From Spirogloea muscicola (lineage: Eukaryota; Streptophyta; Zygnematophyceae; Spirogloeales; Spirogloeaceae): a stretch of DNA of 33,212 nucleotides. The stretch spans positions 1 through 33,212 of the forward strand of contig WELB01000179.1 of the NCBI GenBank assembly GCA_009602725.1, read 5' to 3'. The stretch's first letter is position 1; the number at the start of each line of letters is the position of its first letter. Shown piece by piece: positions 1 through 9,931 of the stretch. The position numbers were made by a program, and so were the translations under genes. Below the pieces are notes generated by a model. The model did not search any database. It was given only the letters and a program-made list of their open reading frames with translations, and was not told the origin of the DNA.

Positions 1-197
1 GCCGCCCTGCGCGGCGCGGCGGCCATGGCCCGGGGACCCGGGCGACCCTGCAGCTCCGGCGAGCCGCGGTGAGCCGCGTCTCACTTGCCGCGCGTCGCCC
101 ACGTGTCGCACGCCAACAATACCGGGGCGGCGTGCCGTTACCACGCGTTAGCGTTCAACCCACGGTTAAACGTCACGTAACGGATGGGGACGTTACA
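1..197 (-). repeat. GC-rich LTR-like end fragment
   Basis: Very GC- and CpG-rich sequence that ends in GGGACGTTACA, the same terminal signature (ACGTTACA) seen at the right ends of the LTRs finishing at 740, 7993 and 10697. The GC-rich text resembles the CGCG-rich inner part of the LTR at 9932-10697. It abuts a second LTR copy that starts abruptly at about 198. I infer an LTR remnant truncated by the window edge. No coding potential is visible. Confidence 0.4.
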
Positions 198-740
198 GCA
201 GCCATGGTACTCACAGAGAGCCGGCGAGGCCCGCAGTGACGAGCAGCGGCGACGGGCTGGGCAGCAGGCGGCAGCAGCAGAGCTGTGGCGGCGGCTGCAG
301 CAGCAGGCAGCAGCAGGGCTGTGCCTCTCTTGGCGTCACGGGTCTGACTGAGGAGTCTGGCCTCGGCCTACTACTGATAAGCGTTCCATCTGCCACCCCT
401 CCCCGGAGGGTGTGACGAGGGCTGCCCCCGACGTCCTCCCCCCGGAGGGGCGGGCCTGACAAGGGAATACGACGGATCTGCCGGACGCTGCCACGCGAGC
501 GAAGCAGCGCCTGGCGGATGGAGACAACTCCCGTACGATGCCGCGCGCGAGCGAAGCAGCGCCTCTCGGACAATACAACTGGCGGACGATGCCGCGCGGT
601 ACGAAGCCCGGGGCTTCGGACCGTACTTAGCTACACGGGGTGTAGCGAACTACCCGCACCGTTTGGGACTGCCAAACGGCAGATACAATCATGTAAGGTT
701 AGCGGCACCGTTGGTACTCTTAAACGGAGGGAACGTTACA
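198..740 (-). repeat. 3' LTR of element A (outer part missing)
   Basis: It aligns closely with 7498-7993, sharing the GCAGCCATGGTACT block, the CAG/GCAGCAG-rich middle, the CTTGGCGTCACGGGT block and the terminal GGAGGGAACGTTACA. In element orientation the LTR begins TGTAACG at 740. The distal portion, about 180 bp in the other copies and including the GTCAGAATGTCC segment, is missing at 198. Confidence 0.82.
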
Positions 741-751
741 TACCTCCCCAC
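741..751 (-). other. Polypurine tract of element A
   Basis: In element orientation the sequence is GTGGGGAGGTA, directly abutting the LTR start TGTAACG. The same 11 bases occupy the identical position in element B (13725-13735). A purine-rich tract next to the 3' LTR is the plus-strand DNA primer in LTR retrotransposons. Confidence 0.8.
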
Positions 752-2760
752 TTAGCTGTTCACGTCCTCGGGAACAAGAGTGGAGTACTACAGGGGCTCG
801 ACCCAGGGGAATCAATCCCGGCGGGAAGATACTGGACGATGGAGAGAGGAGGCAATGTCTCCTGTCAGATACACTTGAATGAGGGAACGACAATTGGCAA
901 GATGACCGCAGACCGCAGATTCCCATGTACTGTGCTCATGCGCAAAGCCGAGCCACTTGATAACGGACTCACGGGACTTACAACGCCCACGGAGAATGTC
1001 CCGGTGTGACGAATCTCATCCACTTGATACTCTTCCTCGTCCTTGACGACGAGGAAAGGTGGGGGCGGTTGGACAAGGCCGTCCGATTGTTATGGCTCGA
1101 GCTGAGACACATGGAGTTGCCATTGTACCGATGTATCAAGCTCATATGCGACCTTGCCGACCAGGCGCATTACACGAAAGGGTCCAACCCTCTTTGGCAG
1201 CAATTTGTGCATACCTACAGCCCGCGAGGCTAGGTGCTTAGTGCTCAATAGCACTGGGGCACCCACGTCGAAGGACACATTCTTGCGACGTAAATCAGCA
1301 TACTGCTTTTGCCGGTTGTGAGCTTGATTATCTTGAATTGCTTAGCCCTCCGCTGAGCCTCCAGGAGGTCATCGGTGAAGCTTACTGCAGCCGGAACGCG
1401 CTCCGGCCTCCCCACCTGCCAAGGTGATCGGGGATGCTGACAATCAGGAAGAAGGGTGTGCTTTTGGGAGTCAGGAAAGGCGTTGTTCACAGCATACTCG
1501 CTGAGCAAGGTACTCGTCTCAGTCAGCCTGACTGAGGTTTACAAAATGCCTCAGCATGTTTGCAAAATCTCACCTTCAACCTCACAGTGTGACCGTCTGA
1601 TAGTGGGTGGAAAGCTATGGACAAGGATTGCTTGTGCCAATAAGCCTGCACACTTCTTTCCAGAAGTGACCCGTGGAGCGAGGATCGCGGTTAGACGATT
1701 CGCTTGGGTACTCTGTGCAGCTTCCATACTTGGTCCACAGACATCCCAGCAACTTGGCAGCTTGTGAGAGCGTGCAGTACCACGCTGACAGGTCGCAGGA
1801 ATCCTGACAGGAACGGGTATACTTTGCGAATCCTCGAAAGGAACGCAGTTGCGGCACACTCCGTGGCACTTAGCCAGTCCTTTACGTCGTCTCTGCAGAC
1901 AGATGCAGCATGAATGACTACTACATTTGGGGTTGACGCGAACCCCGTCTTTGCTCACAAGACGCCCTACTGCTGGTGACATACACTTTGAATATAAGTG
2001 ATTCTCACGTCGCAAAGGCAGCACTAGCTGCAGGTGCAGAACGTGATGCTTGGGTGTCAGACGAACACCGGTATGTCATCCAAGTACACCAGCACAGATT
2101 CATTCTGTTGGGCCAAAAGACTCTCACTGTCACAGCCTGACACGGGGCTGGAAGTGTTCGAGCGGCAAACAACAGGCCAATCCGAAACTTGCCCAGGCGT
2201 GATACAAAGGTAGTGATAAGCTCTCACAAATCGAGAAAGCAAAGCATGCTTGCTTCTCTAAGACGATCACACAGATCATCAATGCCAGGCAAAGGGCATT
2301 GGCTCTTGACAGTGAGCTTGTTTAGAGCTCGATGCTGGATGCGCAGCCAATGACTACCACATGCGTCACAAGGAAGCGGATAGGTGCACCAAACAGTGAC
2401 TGAGGGAGCTCATTATGCCCGTACTTTAGCAAGTCCGCCACTTGGGATTGCATCTCTCAACAAGCGAGAGTACTCAGTCGAGACAGAGAGCAGTACGGCG
2501 GCAGAGCGCCGGACGTCATTGAGCCACGTTGGATGAGGGGGCACCCGTCCAGAGGAGTTCGGAGAACACATTCAACTACGTCGGTGACTGATTGTCAAGA
2601 GCCGCACCAGGTGAGGCAATCACACGTACTACAGAGTCAGGGGGAGACTGCTTACTCATTATCAGAACCAGATACACAGCCAAAGCTGGCTGCGTGTGAA
2701 GGACATCTTCAACAACAGCTGTTGGTCGCAGAGTGCTAAGATGCTGTTCCAAAGCATACG
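752..2760 (-). pseudogene. Degenerate Ty3/gypsy pol (RT, integrase, chromodomain)
   Basis: Fragments keep the order expected for a chromovirus pol read right to left. Around 2060-2110 the sequence gives VLVYLDDIPVF, the RT catalytic motif C, followed near 1960-2000 by HLYSKC and GRLVSKDGVRV, the post-palm RT region. From about 1720 to 1600 there is a short integrase-core remnant. Around 1090-1280 lie SFDVGAPVLLSTKHL and VGPFRVMRLVGKVAYEL, the integrase GPY/F-type C-terminus, and near 890-960 a chromodomain core VIKWLGFAHEHSTWES. Most of RNase H and the integrase catalytic core is deleted compared with element B. Between 2400 and 2760 the DNA still resembles the protease-RT boundary of element B. 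Multiple stops and frameshifts make it non-functional. Confidence 0.8.
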
Positions 2761-4835
2761 TTACAAGTCAATTCTTAGACTTTGACAGTCAACAAGCACT
2801 CACCCAGAGTACTTTGAGGCACTACCCAGCTGCAGCGCTTAATGCCGGCAGCTTTCCAGATATAAATGCACAGAGATACTCAGAACTTAGCTGAACCAAA
2901 AGTCCAATCTTCGCTACCCAGCAATAGGGTCAACGTTACGGGCCACTCGGGCAGGACACCAAGACCCCACATGGTCTTTCCCATGCCCGCCAAGTGTAGC
3001 ACGACACGTGGTCATCACAAGGGGTATATACCGGCGAAGAATTGACCAAACAGTGGCTGCAGAGGGCGTTGGCAAATCTGCCAAGCTTGGCTCCGAAAGC
3101 TCACTCAGCCCACAGCTTTGACATCACATCATCAACAGCCGGAGAGAGCCAAGGACTTCCACTGGAAGTAGGTGACACTGAAGTGCGACTGACCAGGGCC
3201 CCAAGGCCTTCAGGTCAATGACAATGGCGAACAGCCACATTCGTAATCGCACTTAGTGGAAAGCACCATACTGCCAGCATTTGGGAAGTGTGCACTCAGC
3301 ACAAACCAGGGTGAGGGCGCACCAGCCGCCAACACCAGAGGTACGGCAAGGCGAGTGCCAAAGCAGGAATCACCCATGCTGAGGCAACACACAGTACCGA
3401 TCTCACGACGAAGTCCACGACGTCCATGGGCAGAAAGCCATACTGTAGGCCAGCTCAGAACGGGTTGTACACACCAGAGCCCATGTCGCATTACTAGCCA
3501 AATGGGTACTGGCCAGCTTGTATTACACAGCAGCACAGCTGATAGCTGATATGCAGGCCATGGGGCGATGAATGGTGCACAGACCACTTGTTGCCCAGAT
3601 ACTTTGCCAAGTGAATGGCATGCTGTACATATGGTCAATCACCTTGAAAGAAGTTTCCAATATATGAGATCCCCAGGGGTGGACTTCTTCACCGGAGCTT
3701 GCCACAAGGCAGGGTCCCACACAGAGAGGTGGTCACATGCTCCACGCGGGATGTGAAAGATTTGCCGTACAAGCAAGCCATACCACTATCTCAAAGTCAG
3801 GTGTTGAGGCTGCTCCTGGTTGCTTCCCTAGCCGACACGGCAGGTGGAGATGGCTGGGCACGTCCAGTCGCAACTCCAGCAGCAACAGTAACAGGTAGAC
3901 ATGGCTGGTAGAGATGGCTGAACACACTCCAGTCGTGACTACGGGTGCAGCTGGTGGAGACAGTTGGGCAGATCCAACCAGAGCTCCGGCAGCAGCACCA
4001 GGCACTTAGCCTACAATGGATGCAGGCTTTGCTCGGCAAACAACATGGGCGAGCAGTTTGCACATCTCATAGCACCCCCAACCTACGGGGTTTACTACCA
4101 GGTCCCCTTGGACCAGCAGCCTCATACTGCTCCAACAAGCGCACAACGCACTGCGCCTCCTTGGAGTTGGACGTCCAGGGATGGCAAGTGGAGCCCTGAC
4201 AGCTCATCAAACCACTGCCTCGACCTTAGCAGGTTGAACAGCCGGCAGAGGAGGACTAGGTGGCGCGCTTGAGTCAGCCGACTCCATGCCTTTACACCAA
4301 CACACTGAGGGATCAAGTCAGTGGCAGGTATGAGACATGTCTGCTGAAACAATACTACCACAGTGTTGCTGAGCAAAGCCCGTGCACTAGGCAAGCAAAG
4401 CAAAACATGATGGCCCGCCAGATCATACCCCCAAACAGCAAAGCTGTAAAAAGCAGACTGAGGGAGGGCACCAGTCGAGAGTACAGACCAGCGCCTGGCC
4501 GACAGTCAGGGTGCTGCCCACCTGCAGCGTTGGGTGCTATGCCGTGCTTCATAGGCCAGCTACACACCGGGCACAGGTGGTTACGCAGGCAAAATACTGA
4601 CCAGGCAATGAGAATTGCCGCCGGGAAGCAGAGCCACTCAGCATCTTAAAGACCCGGTGCGTGGATGTCGAAGGCGAAAGGGTGGCAAATTTGCCGATTC
4701 GCCGATGACGGCTCCACGAACACACTGGAAATTTTCCACGCTTACTGGGAAAAATTAGTCCAGCATTCAGAAGGATCCTTGCACTGTCAGCAGCAAAACA
4801 CAACCTTTTAAGTGACTGGCTAGATGCAAGAACTC
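2761..4835 (-). other. Internal region of element A, gag/leader side, no intact gene
   Basis: By position this should hold gag and the 5' leader of element A. The last ~120 bases before the primer site resemble the leader of element B (shared GGATCCTTGCA, then GATGCAAGA near the PBS), which supports the assignment. I could not recognise a gag core or zinc knuckle. At 3830-3970 there is a degenerate tandem repeat around GATGGCTGG and CTCCAGTCG. Open frames up to 142 codons exist on both strands, but none matches a family I know and none has a consistent coding signature. Confidence 0.5.
3288..3475. repeat. Direct repeat, copy 1 (see 5163-5335)
   Basis: This stretch recurs in the same orientation at 5163-5335. 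Shared landmarks are CACAAACCAGGGTGAGGGCG, CCAACACCAGAG, CCCATGCTGAGGCA and TCTCACGA, with scattered substitutions. Both copies keep an open minus-strand segment containing LVLAAGAPSPWFV. I do not recognise the product. It may be an internal segment of element A that was duplicated when its 5' LTR was rearranged. Confidence 0.75.
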
Positions 4836-4846
4836 CTCTGATACCA
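4836..4846 (-). other. Primer-binding site, initiator tRNA-Met, element A
   Basis: The plus strand reads CTCTGATACCA, so the element strand reads TGGTATCAGAG, complementary to the 3' end of plant initiator tRNA-Met. It lies one base from the TG that starts the LTR at 4848. Element B has the same site at 20649-20659. Confidence 0.85.
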
Positions 4847-4847
4847 A

Positions 4848-5154
4848 TGTGACATCTCTGTCTCTAATCACACAGTAAGGGTCAGAATGTCCTGTTTGGG
4901 TTTCGGACATAGGGTGTTATGGGAGACAACCCCCTTACAGAGTGGAACGCCAGCGCACACAGGGCACATATACGCGCACAGAGCGCAGCGGAAGTCTTAC
5001 CCTGAGGCACCGCCGGAAGGCGGCGACTCACTGGAGGGTCAGCAGCTGTCCCCGCAAAGGGCGCAGCCATGGTACTCACAGAGAGCCAGCGAGGGGTGTA
5101 GCGAACTACTCGCATCGTTTGGGACTGCCAAACGGCAGATACGATACGATACGC
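4848..5154 (-). repeat. 5' LTR of element A (internally deleted)
   Basis: It starts TGTGACATC next to the PBS and contains GTCAGAATGTCCTG, GCGCAGCGGAAGTCTTACC, the CCGCCGGAAGGCGG hairpin and GCAGCCATGGTACTCACAG. At about 5094 it jumps directly to GGTGTAGCGAACTAC, deleting the roughly 500 bp present in the other copies. It ends in a short GATAC repeat at 5154 without the expected GTTACA terminus, and is followed by a second copy of internal sequence. Confidence 0.8.
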
Positions 5155-5162
5155 CGTGGTGT

Positions 5163-5335
5163 GCCAACACACAAACCAGGGTGAGGGCGCACCAGCCGCC
5201 AACACCAGAGACATGGCAAGGTGAGTACCAAAGCAGGGGCCACCCATGCTGAGGCATCACACGGTACTGATCTCACGACCAAGTCCACAACTTTCACGGG
5301 CAAAAGCCACAGCTAGGCCAGCTCGGGTTGGGCGT
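5163..5335. repeat. Direct repeat, copy 2 (see 3288-3475)
   Basis: Second copy of the ~175-bp segment at 3288-3475, placed immediately outside the rearranged LTR of element A. The position suggests that internal element sequence was joined to the LTR by deletion or by recombination between two elements. Confidence 0.75.
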
Positions 5336-5339
5336 TACT

Positions 5340-5740
5340 ACATGAGAGCGTTGACTCGTACAGACTGATAATCCTGGCAAGCCCGTGCTGACTACCAGCA
5401 CAGCCGATAATTGCCACACAGGGAGTCTCCTTGTGATAAAGGGCCGATGTTCCCCACATTGATGAGGACGAATGCATCGTTTGGTCTACCTGTATGCCCG
5501 TATGCTAAGTGGTGAAGATTGCGCCATTGGCCCAGCTATGTGCATGAGTATCACTGAGCACTTGATTATGCTGCTGGCACGTGATGCCCTCAGCTGTATA
5601 GTTGAGTGCATTCCGGGTACTCTCGGTGAATGCTCATCTCCGCCTTTGGTTGTCAATGGGTTGACCTATATGGGATTGCTGTGACCAGCATCCGGGCAAG
5701 CTGAGCTGAAAGGCTGTATTCGAAGACGTACTCTCACATG
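5340..5740. other. No recognisable feature
   Basis: About 400 bases between element A and a plus-strand Ty3 relic. A 70-codon plus-strand open frame (5472-5684) has no motif I recognise. The stretch may be badly decayed upstream sequence of the relic that follows. Confidence 0.4.
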
Positions 5741-6792
5741 AGGCCAGCTTTGGCTGAGTACCTCATGGTGATGATGAGCACAGAGTCTCCCCCTGACTCT
5801 GCTGTGAGTGTTGTATTCTCACATAGTGTGACTCTTGACAAATCTTGTGCGGTGCACCCATCTTCCTCCTTGTGAAGAAGGCTGGAGTCTTCGATGTACA
5901 TCAAGTATGAGCTCAAACAAGTTCATTTTCCAGATAGCATACCTTTTGCTAAGCATTGATGATCTGTGAGGTCGTCTTGTGGAAGCATATGTGTATAGCT
6001 TCCCCGCCTTGCTGTAGGAATAATTGTGCCACGGATAGTGCCCCAGTTGCGTTCCTTCTTGAAATTCGCATATTCCTCCGTAAGTTCTGTAGAGATACGG
6101 CAGTATGGCATCTCCTCTTACGAAGCTCACTCGTAAGGACGTAATCTGGGAGTGGACGTCGGAATGCCAGAGGGGCATTCGACGATATCAAACGGGTCCT
6201 GGTGCATTCACCCGTTTTGGCCTTGCCTCGAGAAGGCTTGCCATTTGAAATAGTGACGCCTTTTATATAGGCACTGGTGCCGTTCTCGTGCAGGAGGGTC
6301 ACCCCGTAGCATTTGAAGGTAGCCTGCTTTGTCCTGCAGAGCGTAACTGCGCCACGGGAGAGCAAGAGCTCTTTGCTATTGTGCACGCCATACGCATGTG
6401 GCGATGCCATCTCGTGGGTGTTGACATTACGGATTGTACCGGGCCATTGCCCGCTGACCTACTTTCACACACAACAGCAGTGAAGTACGCGTCAAGCACA
6501 GTGGGCTAAGTGCATGGCCACATTCCGTTTCCAGTGGGTGTACCGCCCTGGGAGTAGCAATACTACGGATCCGGTGGATCATAACGTTGCAGGGGCTGTT
6601 GTGGCGGCTGTCTTAAACTTCGAGGGTTCAGACCGCAGACGTGCGGCCTACTCGTGGAGCTGCTCGGCAGTCCACCACCAACCTCTCTGAGCTGTTTGTG
6701 CGTATTCGTGATGGGCATGGCACAGACCCGTGGTTTTTCAGTGAAACCAACCTGCGACCTACCTTTCACGGGGAAGCACTTTCTTCTTCTTC
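5741..6792 (+). pseudogene. Ty3/gypsy pol relic: RT start, RNase H, integrase N-terminus
   Basis: Read left to right, 5845-5900 gives CGAPIFLLVKKAG, matching the RT fingers segment of element B ([12 protein letters not shown]), followed by diverged palm sequence. The RT centre with YLDD is missing. From about 6010 the relic resumes with the connection region. At 6288-6400 it gives QEGHPVAFE and PAERNCATGEQELFAIVHA, a clear match to the RNase H domain of element B. At 6690-6740 it has LSELFVRIRDGHGTDPWF, the segment before the integrase zinc finger. Frameshifts and stops are frequent. It ends at a TTC-rich stretch (6781-6795) where a LINE fragment begins. Orientation is opposite to elements A and B, so it is a separate insertion. 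Confidence 0.75.
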
Positions 6793-6797
6793 TTCCG

Positions 6798-7321
6798 CAA
6801 CGCATACATGGCATCCTCGAGGAAGCCAGCTTCTCGGTGGCCGCCGAGAACTCCTCGGTCATGCCGCGACAACAAAGGCGGGTCCCAGTCTCCACGCCAG
6901 ACGGGTCGATCTCCTGGCCGCTCCACTGGCTGGCGGGCCGCGCCTCATCCTGGACGTGGTGACCACTGACTCCTTCAACCGTACCCACGCCACGCTATCT
7001 GCACATAAGGCTGGGCATGCGGTGGCCTGCGCCGCTCGGGCCAAGGTGTCAAAGTATGCGGACCACCCGCGCGAGGACGAGTGCTTCCCGCCTGCCATCG
7101 ACACTCACGGGGCGTTTGACGCTCAGTGCCTCGAGCTTCTACACCAGCTCTCGCGCAGCGCTTTCTCCCGTTGGTACCATGGGGAGCAGGCGGATTTCAA
7201 TTGCAGGCCCTCTCGCGCGGGTATCGCATGCGCCTGTAGGTCTCGCTGCAGCGAACAATGGACGCGCGCTGCATCTGCGTGCCCGCTGCAGCCTCTGTCC
7301 CTGGCAAGGGGACCCGCTCGT
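6798..7321 (+). pseudogene. LINE fragment: restriction-like endonuclease region
   Basis: This is a 5'-truncated non-LTR retrotransposon C-terminus. The first part (about 6800-6865) gives SVAAENSSVMP in one frame. After a frameshift near 6870-6890 it continues with RRVDLLAAP, LILDVVTTD, AARAKVSKYADHP and an IDTHGAF segment. The R-x-D-L, D-V and K-x-x-K-Y spacing resembles the restriction-like endonuclease of R2/CRE-type non-LTR elements (inference). It continues into a decayed form of the family's conserved RMRLAVSLQRSM tail, then stops at the next LTR. Homologous copies lie at 28433-29085 and 29346-29940. Confidence 0.75.
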
Positions 7322-7993
7322 TAGAGTCAGAATGTCCTGGTTTGCATTCGAGCATAGGGTGTTTAGGAGACTACCCTCATACAGGAGAACGCCAACGCAC
7401 CTACGCGCACAGAGCGCAGCGGAAGTCTTACCCTGAGGACCCGCCGGAAGGCGGCGACTCACCGAGGGTCAGCAGCTCTCCCCAAAAGGGGCGCAGCCAT
7501 GGTACTTACAGAGAGCAGGCGGGGCCCGCAGCGACGAGCTGCGGCGACGGGCTGGGCAGCAGGCGGCAGCAGCAGAGCTGTGGCGGCGGCTGCGGCAGCA
7601 GGCAGCAGCAGGGCTGTGCCTCTCTTGGCGTCACGGGTCCGACGGAGCAGTCTGGCCTCTGCCTACTACTGGTAAGCGTTCCATCTGCCACCCCTTCCCC
7701 CGAGGGTGTAACGAGGGCTGCCCCCAAGGCCCTCCCCCGGAGGGGCGGGCCTGACAAGGGAATACGACGGATCTGCCGGACGCTGCCGTGCGGCGCGATT
7801 GAAGCAGCGCCTCTCGGACAGTACGACTGGCGGACGATGCCGCGCTGTACGAAGCCCAGGGCTTCGGACCGTACTTAGCTACACGGGGTGTAGCAAACTA
7901 CCCGCACCGTTTGGGAGTCCCAAACGGTAGATACGATAGGATCATGTAAGGTTACCGGCACCGTTGGCACTCTCAAACGGAGGGAACGTTACA
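7322..7993 (-). repeat. LTR copy, element-A family
   Basis: Nearly full LTR from GTCAGAATGTCCTGG to the terminal GGAGGGAACGTTACA. It shares high similarity with 198-740 and, in its left part, with 4848-5100. It has neither PBS on its left nor PPT on its right, so it is a solo or truncated LTR. Its left end lacks the TGTGAC start. Internal inverted repeats include 7441-7454, 7480-7491 and a perfect 11-bp stem at 7906-7928. It sits between two different LINE fragments. Confidence 0.85.
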
Positions 7994-8420
7994 CGGCGGC
8001 TACGGAGCAAAGTGGTCTTCCCTCCTCCATCTGCGGCTTGCCCAGGAGGCCATCGAGCGGCGGCAGGGTTCGCCAGGCTTCAATGCTGCCGGCTCCCTCT
8101 CGCAGGTCTTTCGGATGAGGCTGGCGGTCTCGCTGCAGCGCTCTTTGGCTCATGCGGTCCACGCGCGGGCTGGCCGTGCTATGGCTGCTGCTTCCGGGTC
8201 TCGGCAAAGTGCCGCTTCTCCTGCTCCGAGTTACTCTGATCTGCTGTTGCTCACACGTGGATTCTGAGCAGCCATCTGCATCTCCCTCTGCACCATCTTG
8301 CACTTTGTAGTGTAGTCCTTTTTCAGCACCTCTTTCTTTGGCTTTGAACATTGTCCATTCTTTTTGGGTTGGCTTTGCCAGCCCCTCTTCTCAATGGGCG
8401 AGCACCTTCCATCGCCTGGC
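7994..8420 (+). pseudogene. LINE 3' end with 3' UTR stem-loop
   Basis: The coding tail gives FNAAGSLSQVFRMRLAVSLQ, AHAVHARAGRAMAAASGSR and PSYSDLLLLTRGF before a TGA stop at about 8264. The 3' UTR carries the family stem-loop GGGTTGGCTTTGCCAGCCC at 8366-8384, followed by CTCTTCTCAATGGGCGAGCAC. The start overlaps in content with the end of the LINE at 6798-7321, so it is a different copy rather than the continuation of that one. Confidence 0.85.
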
Positions 8421-8469
8421 ACTGCATGTCGATGCCCGCCGACGTAGTCGGGCGGGTTAGCTTAGGCCA

Positions 8470-8692
8470 TTCCAGCGTCCCGCAAGCCATCGTTGCATGC
8501 TATAGAATGCTGCTAGCGTTGAGTATGCTGCTAGCATTGAGTCTGCAGCGCATCCAGGCACTCGCGAATCACCAGCGTGCTGGTCGTGCATTAGCCCAGG
8601 CTAATGGCTTCTGTGGTGGTGGTTTGGCTCCTCAGTCTAGCTTGTCAGATATGCATGTGCTCACTTGGGAATATTTTTGTCCCCCTTAGCCA
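8470..8692 (+). pseudogene. Diverged LINE C-terminal tail
   Basis: The open frame ends with LSLQRIQALANHQRAGRALA and SLSDMHVLTWEYF, which aligns with the conserved LINE tail SLQRSMAHALHLRAGRALA...SLSDLRLLSR. Many substitutions mark it as an old copy or a third subfamily. CTGCTAGC(A/G)TTGAGT is tandemly doubled at its start (8509-8541). Confidence 0.6.
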
Positions 8693-8785
8693 GCTCATCA
8701 CCCAGTAAACTGGACATTTGTAAGGCTAAAATTTGGCCTCCTTTTCTTATTTTTGCCCACCGCGCGCCTTCTCTCTTCTCTTCTC

Positions 8786-9038
8786 AGTAGAGTCGCCGCC
8801 TTCTGGCGGCGCCTCAGGGTAAGACTTCTATGAAAAGACAAGTGTTACAAATTTGTCAAAAAAGTTATACGCTTGTTGTCCACGTAAAGTAGTTTGTGCA
8901 AAAAATGTTGTGCTGCGTGGTGTGCGCGAGTGTGCGCCATGTGCGCTGGCGTCCCATCTGTAGGGGGGTAGTTCCTGAACCCCCTAGGTCCGAACTTCAA
9001 CAAGGACGTGCTAAACCCTAAGTGCATGTATCCCTACA
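8786..9038 (+). repeat. LTR fragment in plus orientation
   Basis: Reads GAGTCGCCGCCTTCTGGCGG then CAGGGTAAGACTTC, the reverse complement of the conserved LTR block at 7420-7460. It continues through GGGGGGTAGTTCCTGAACCCC and AAGGACGT to a CCCTACA terminus, the 3'-end signature of these LTRs. No PBS follows, so this is an isolated fragment. Confidence 0.7.
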
Positions 9039-9931
9039 CATGTCGCCTCTGCTGCGGGGGTAAGGAAACTACCACAACTGAGACTGCAAGGCCCCAGGGC
9101 CTCCATCTTCGAGCATCCTTTGGACGCACGGCAGATTGAGCTTCTTTAAGAGTAGGCAATAGAAGCCAGTCCCCCGCACAGTAAGAGCACAAGAGCGGCA
9201 TCTCTTAGAAAACTTGCTTCTTCACACGCCATGCCAGAATGGCACAATAAGATATTAATCGAGGCCGAAGGCAAGCAGTCCAGCTCAGAAACACAGCTGC
9301 AGGTAATTGCAAAAGTCAGTGAATCTTAGGGGCTGGGAAGAGGTTCAAATAAAATATCAAATCTTGAAGTCGGTCGGTTGTCGCTATGGATCCACTGAAT
9401 CCGCCTTACACTCGACTGACAAAGCCGACTCAGGGAATGGGTGGGCCCGAATTTCTGAATTCGGTCTCTGAAGAGGCACAAGCCAACAAGGGCCCCCGCA
9501 AGCTAAACAGCTGGCTGGGTTGCCTATAGATTCCAGTATCCTCCCACATCGCTTACTTCAAGTCATTTATAAAGTCAGTGCGTAGATTGCTTTATATCCA
9601 GGACACTTCACATGTGTCGATGGACATTAGAGACCTTAGGGAGTCAAATCTGTTATATCTGGTTGATGATGCAAGCCCGAAAGGCTCTTCGAGTAGCTGG
9701 AGCATTTGTCAGGGCTACTCACGCGACGAATAGTCATCGGAAGGCGCCTGTCCTGAGTGTCTGCAGGTATCCTCTTCCTACGAGTCGCTGCAATTGTGGC
9801 ATAACGAGCATGGATCACCAAGGCCAACAGTGGCCATTGACGGGCCATTGTCCCTTTGGGCGACCACCAGTAAGTGGTCGGTCAATTTACCCCAATGAGG
9901 TGCGTCATCTTTCCGTTGTCAATACATGCAG
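9039..9931. other. Unassigned, no gene seen
   Basis: About 890 bases with no motif or repeat that I recognise elsewhere in the window. A 116-codon plus-strand frame at 9612-9962 has no recognisable domain and runs into the next LTR, which makes it an unlikely gene. It could be host intergenic DNA or an old unrecognised element. Confidence 0.45.

Larger units (their letters stand above)
198..5154 (-). mobile_element. Decayed Ty3/gypsy chromovirus, element A
   Basis: The order on the minus strand, reading from high to low coordinates, is 5' LTR remnant (4848-5154), primer-binding site (4836-4846), degenerate internal region, PPT (741-751) and 3' LTR (198-740). Both LTRs share the same family sequence. 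The internal region still shows chromodomain, integrase C-terminus and RT fragments in the correct order, but they are interrupted by stops, frameshifts and deletions. The element belongs to the same broad lineage as element B, because PPT and PBS are identical and the leaders are similar, but it is much older. Both outer LTR ends are truncated, so no target duplication can be recovered. Confidence 0.8.

Noticed and set aside
8786-9038. Full LTR retrotransposon starting here in plus orientation
   Set aside because: No TGGTATCAGAG primer site follows the LTR end and no gag or pol is found downstream.
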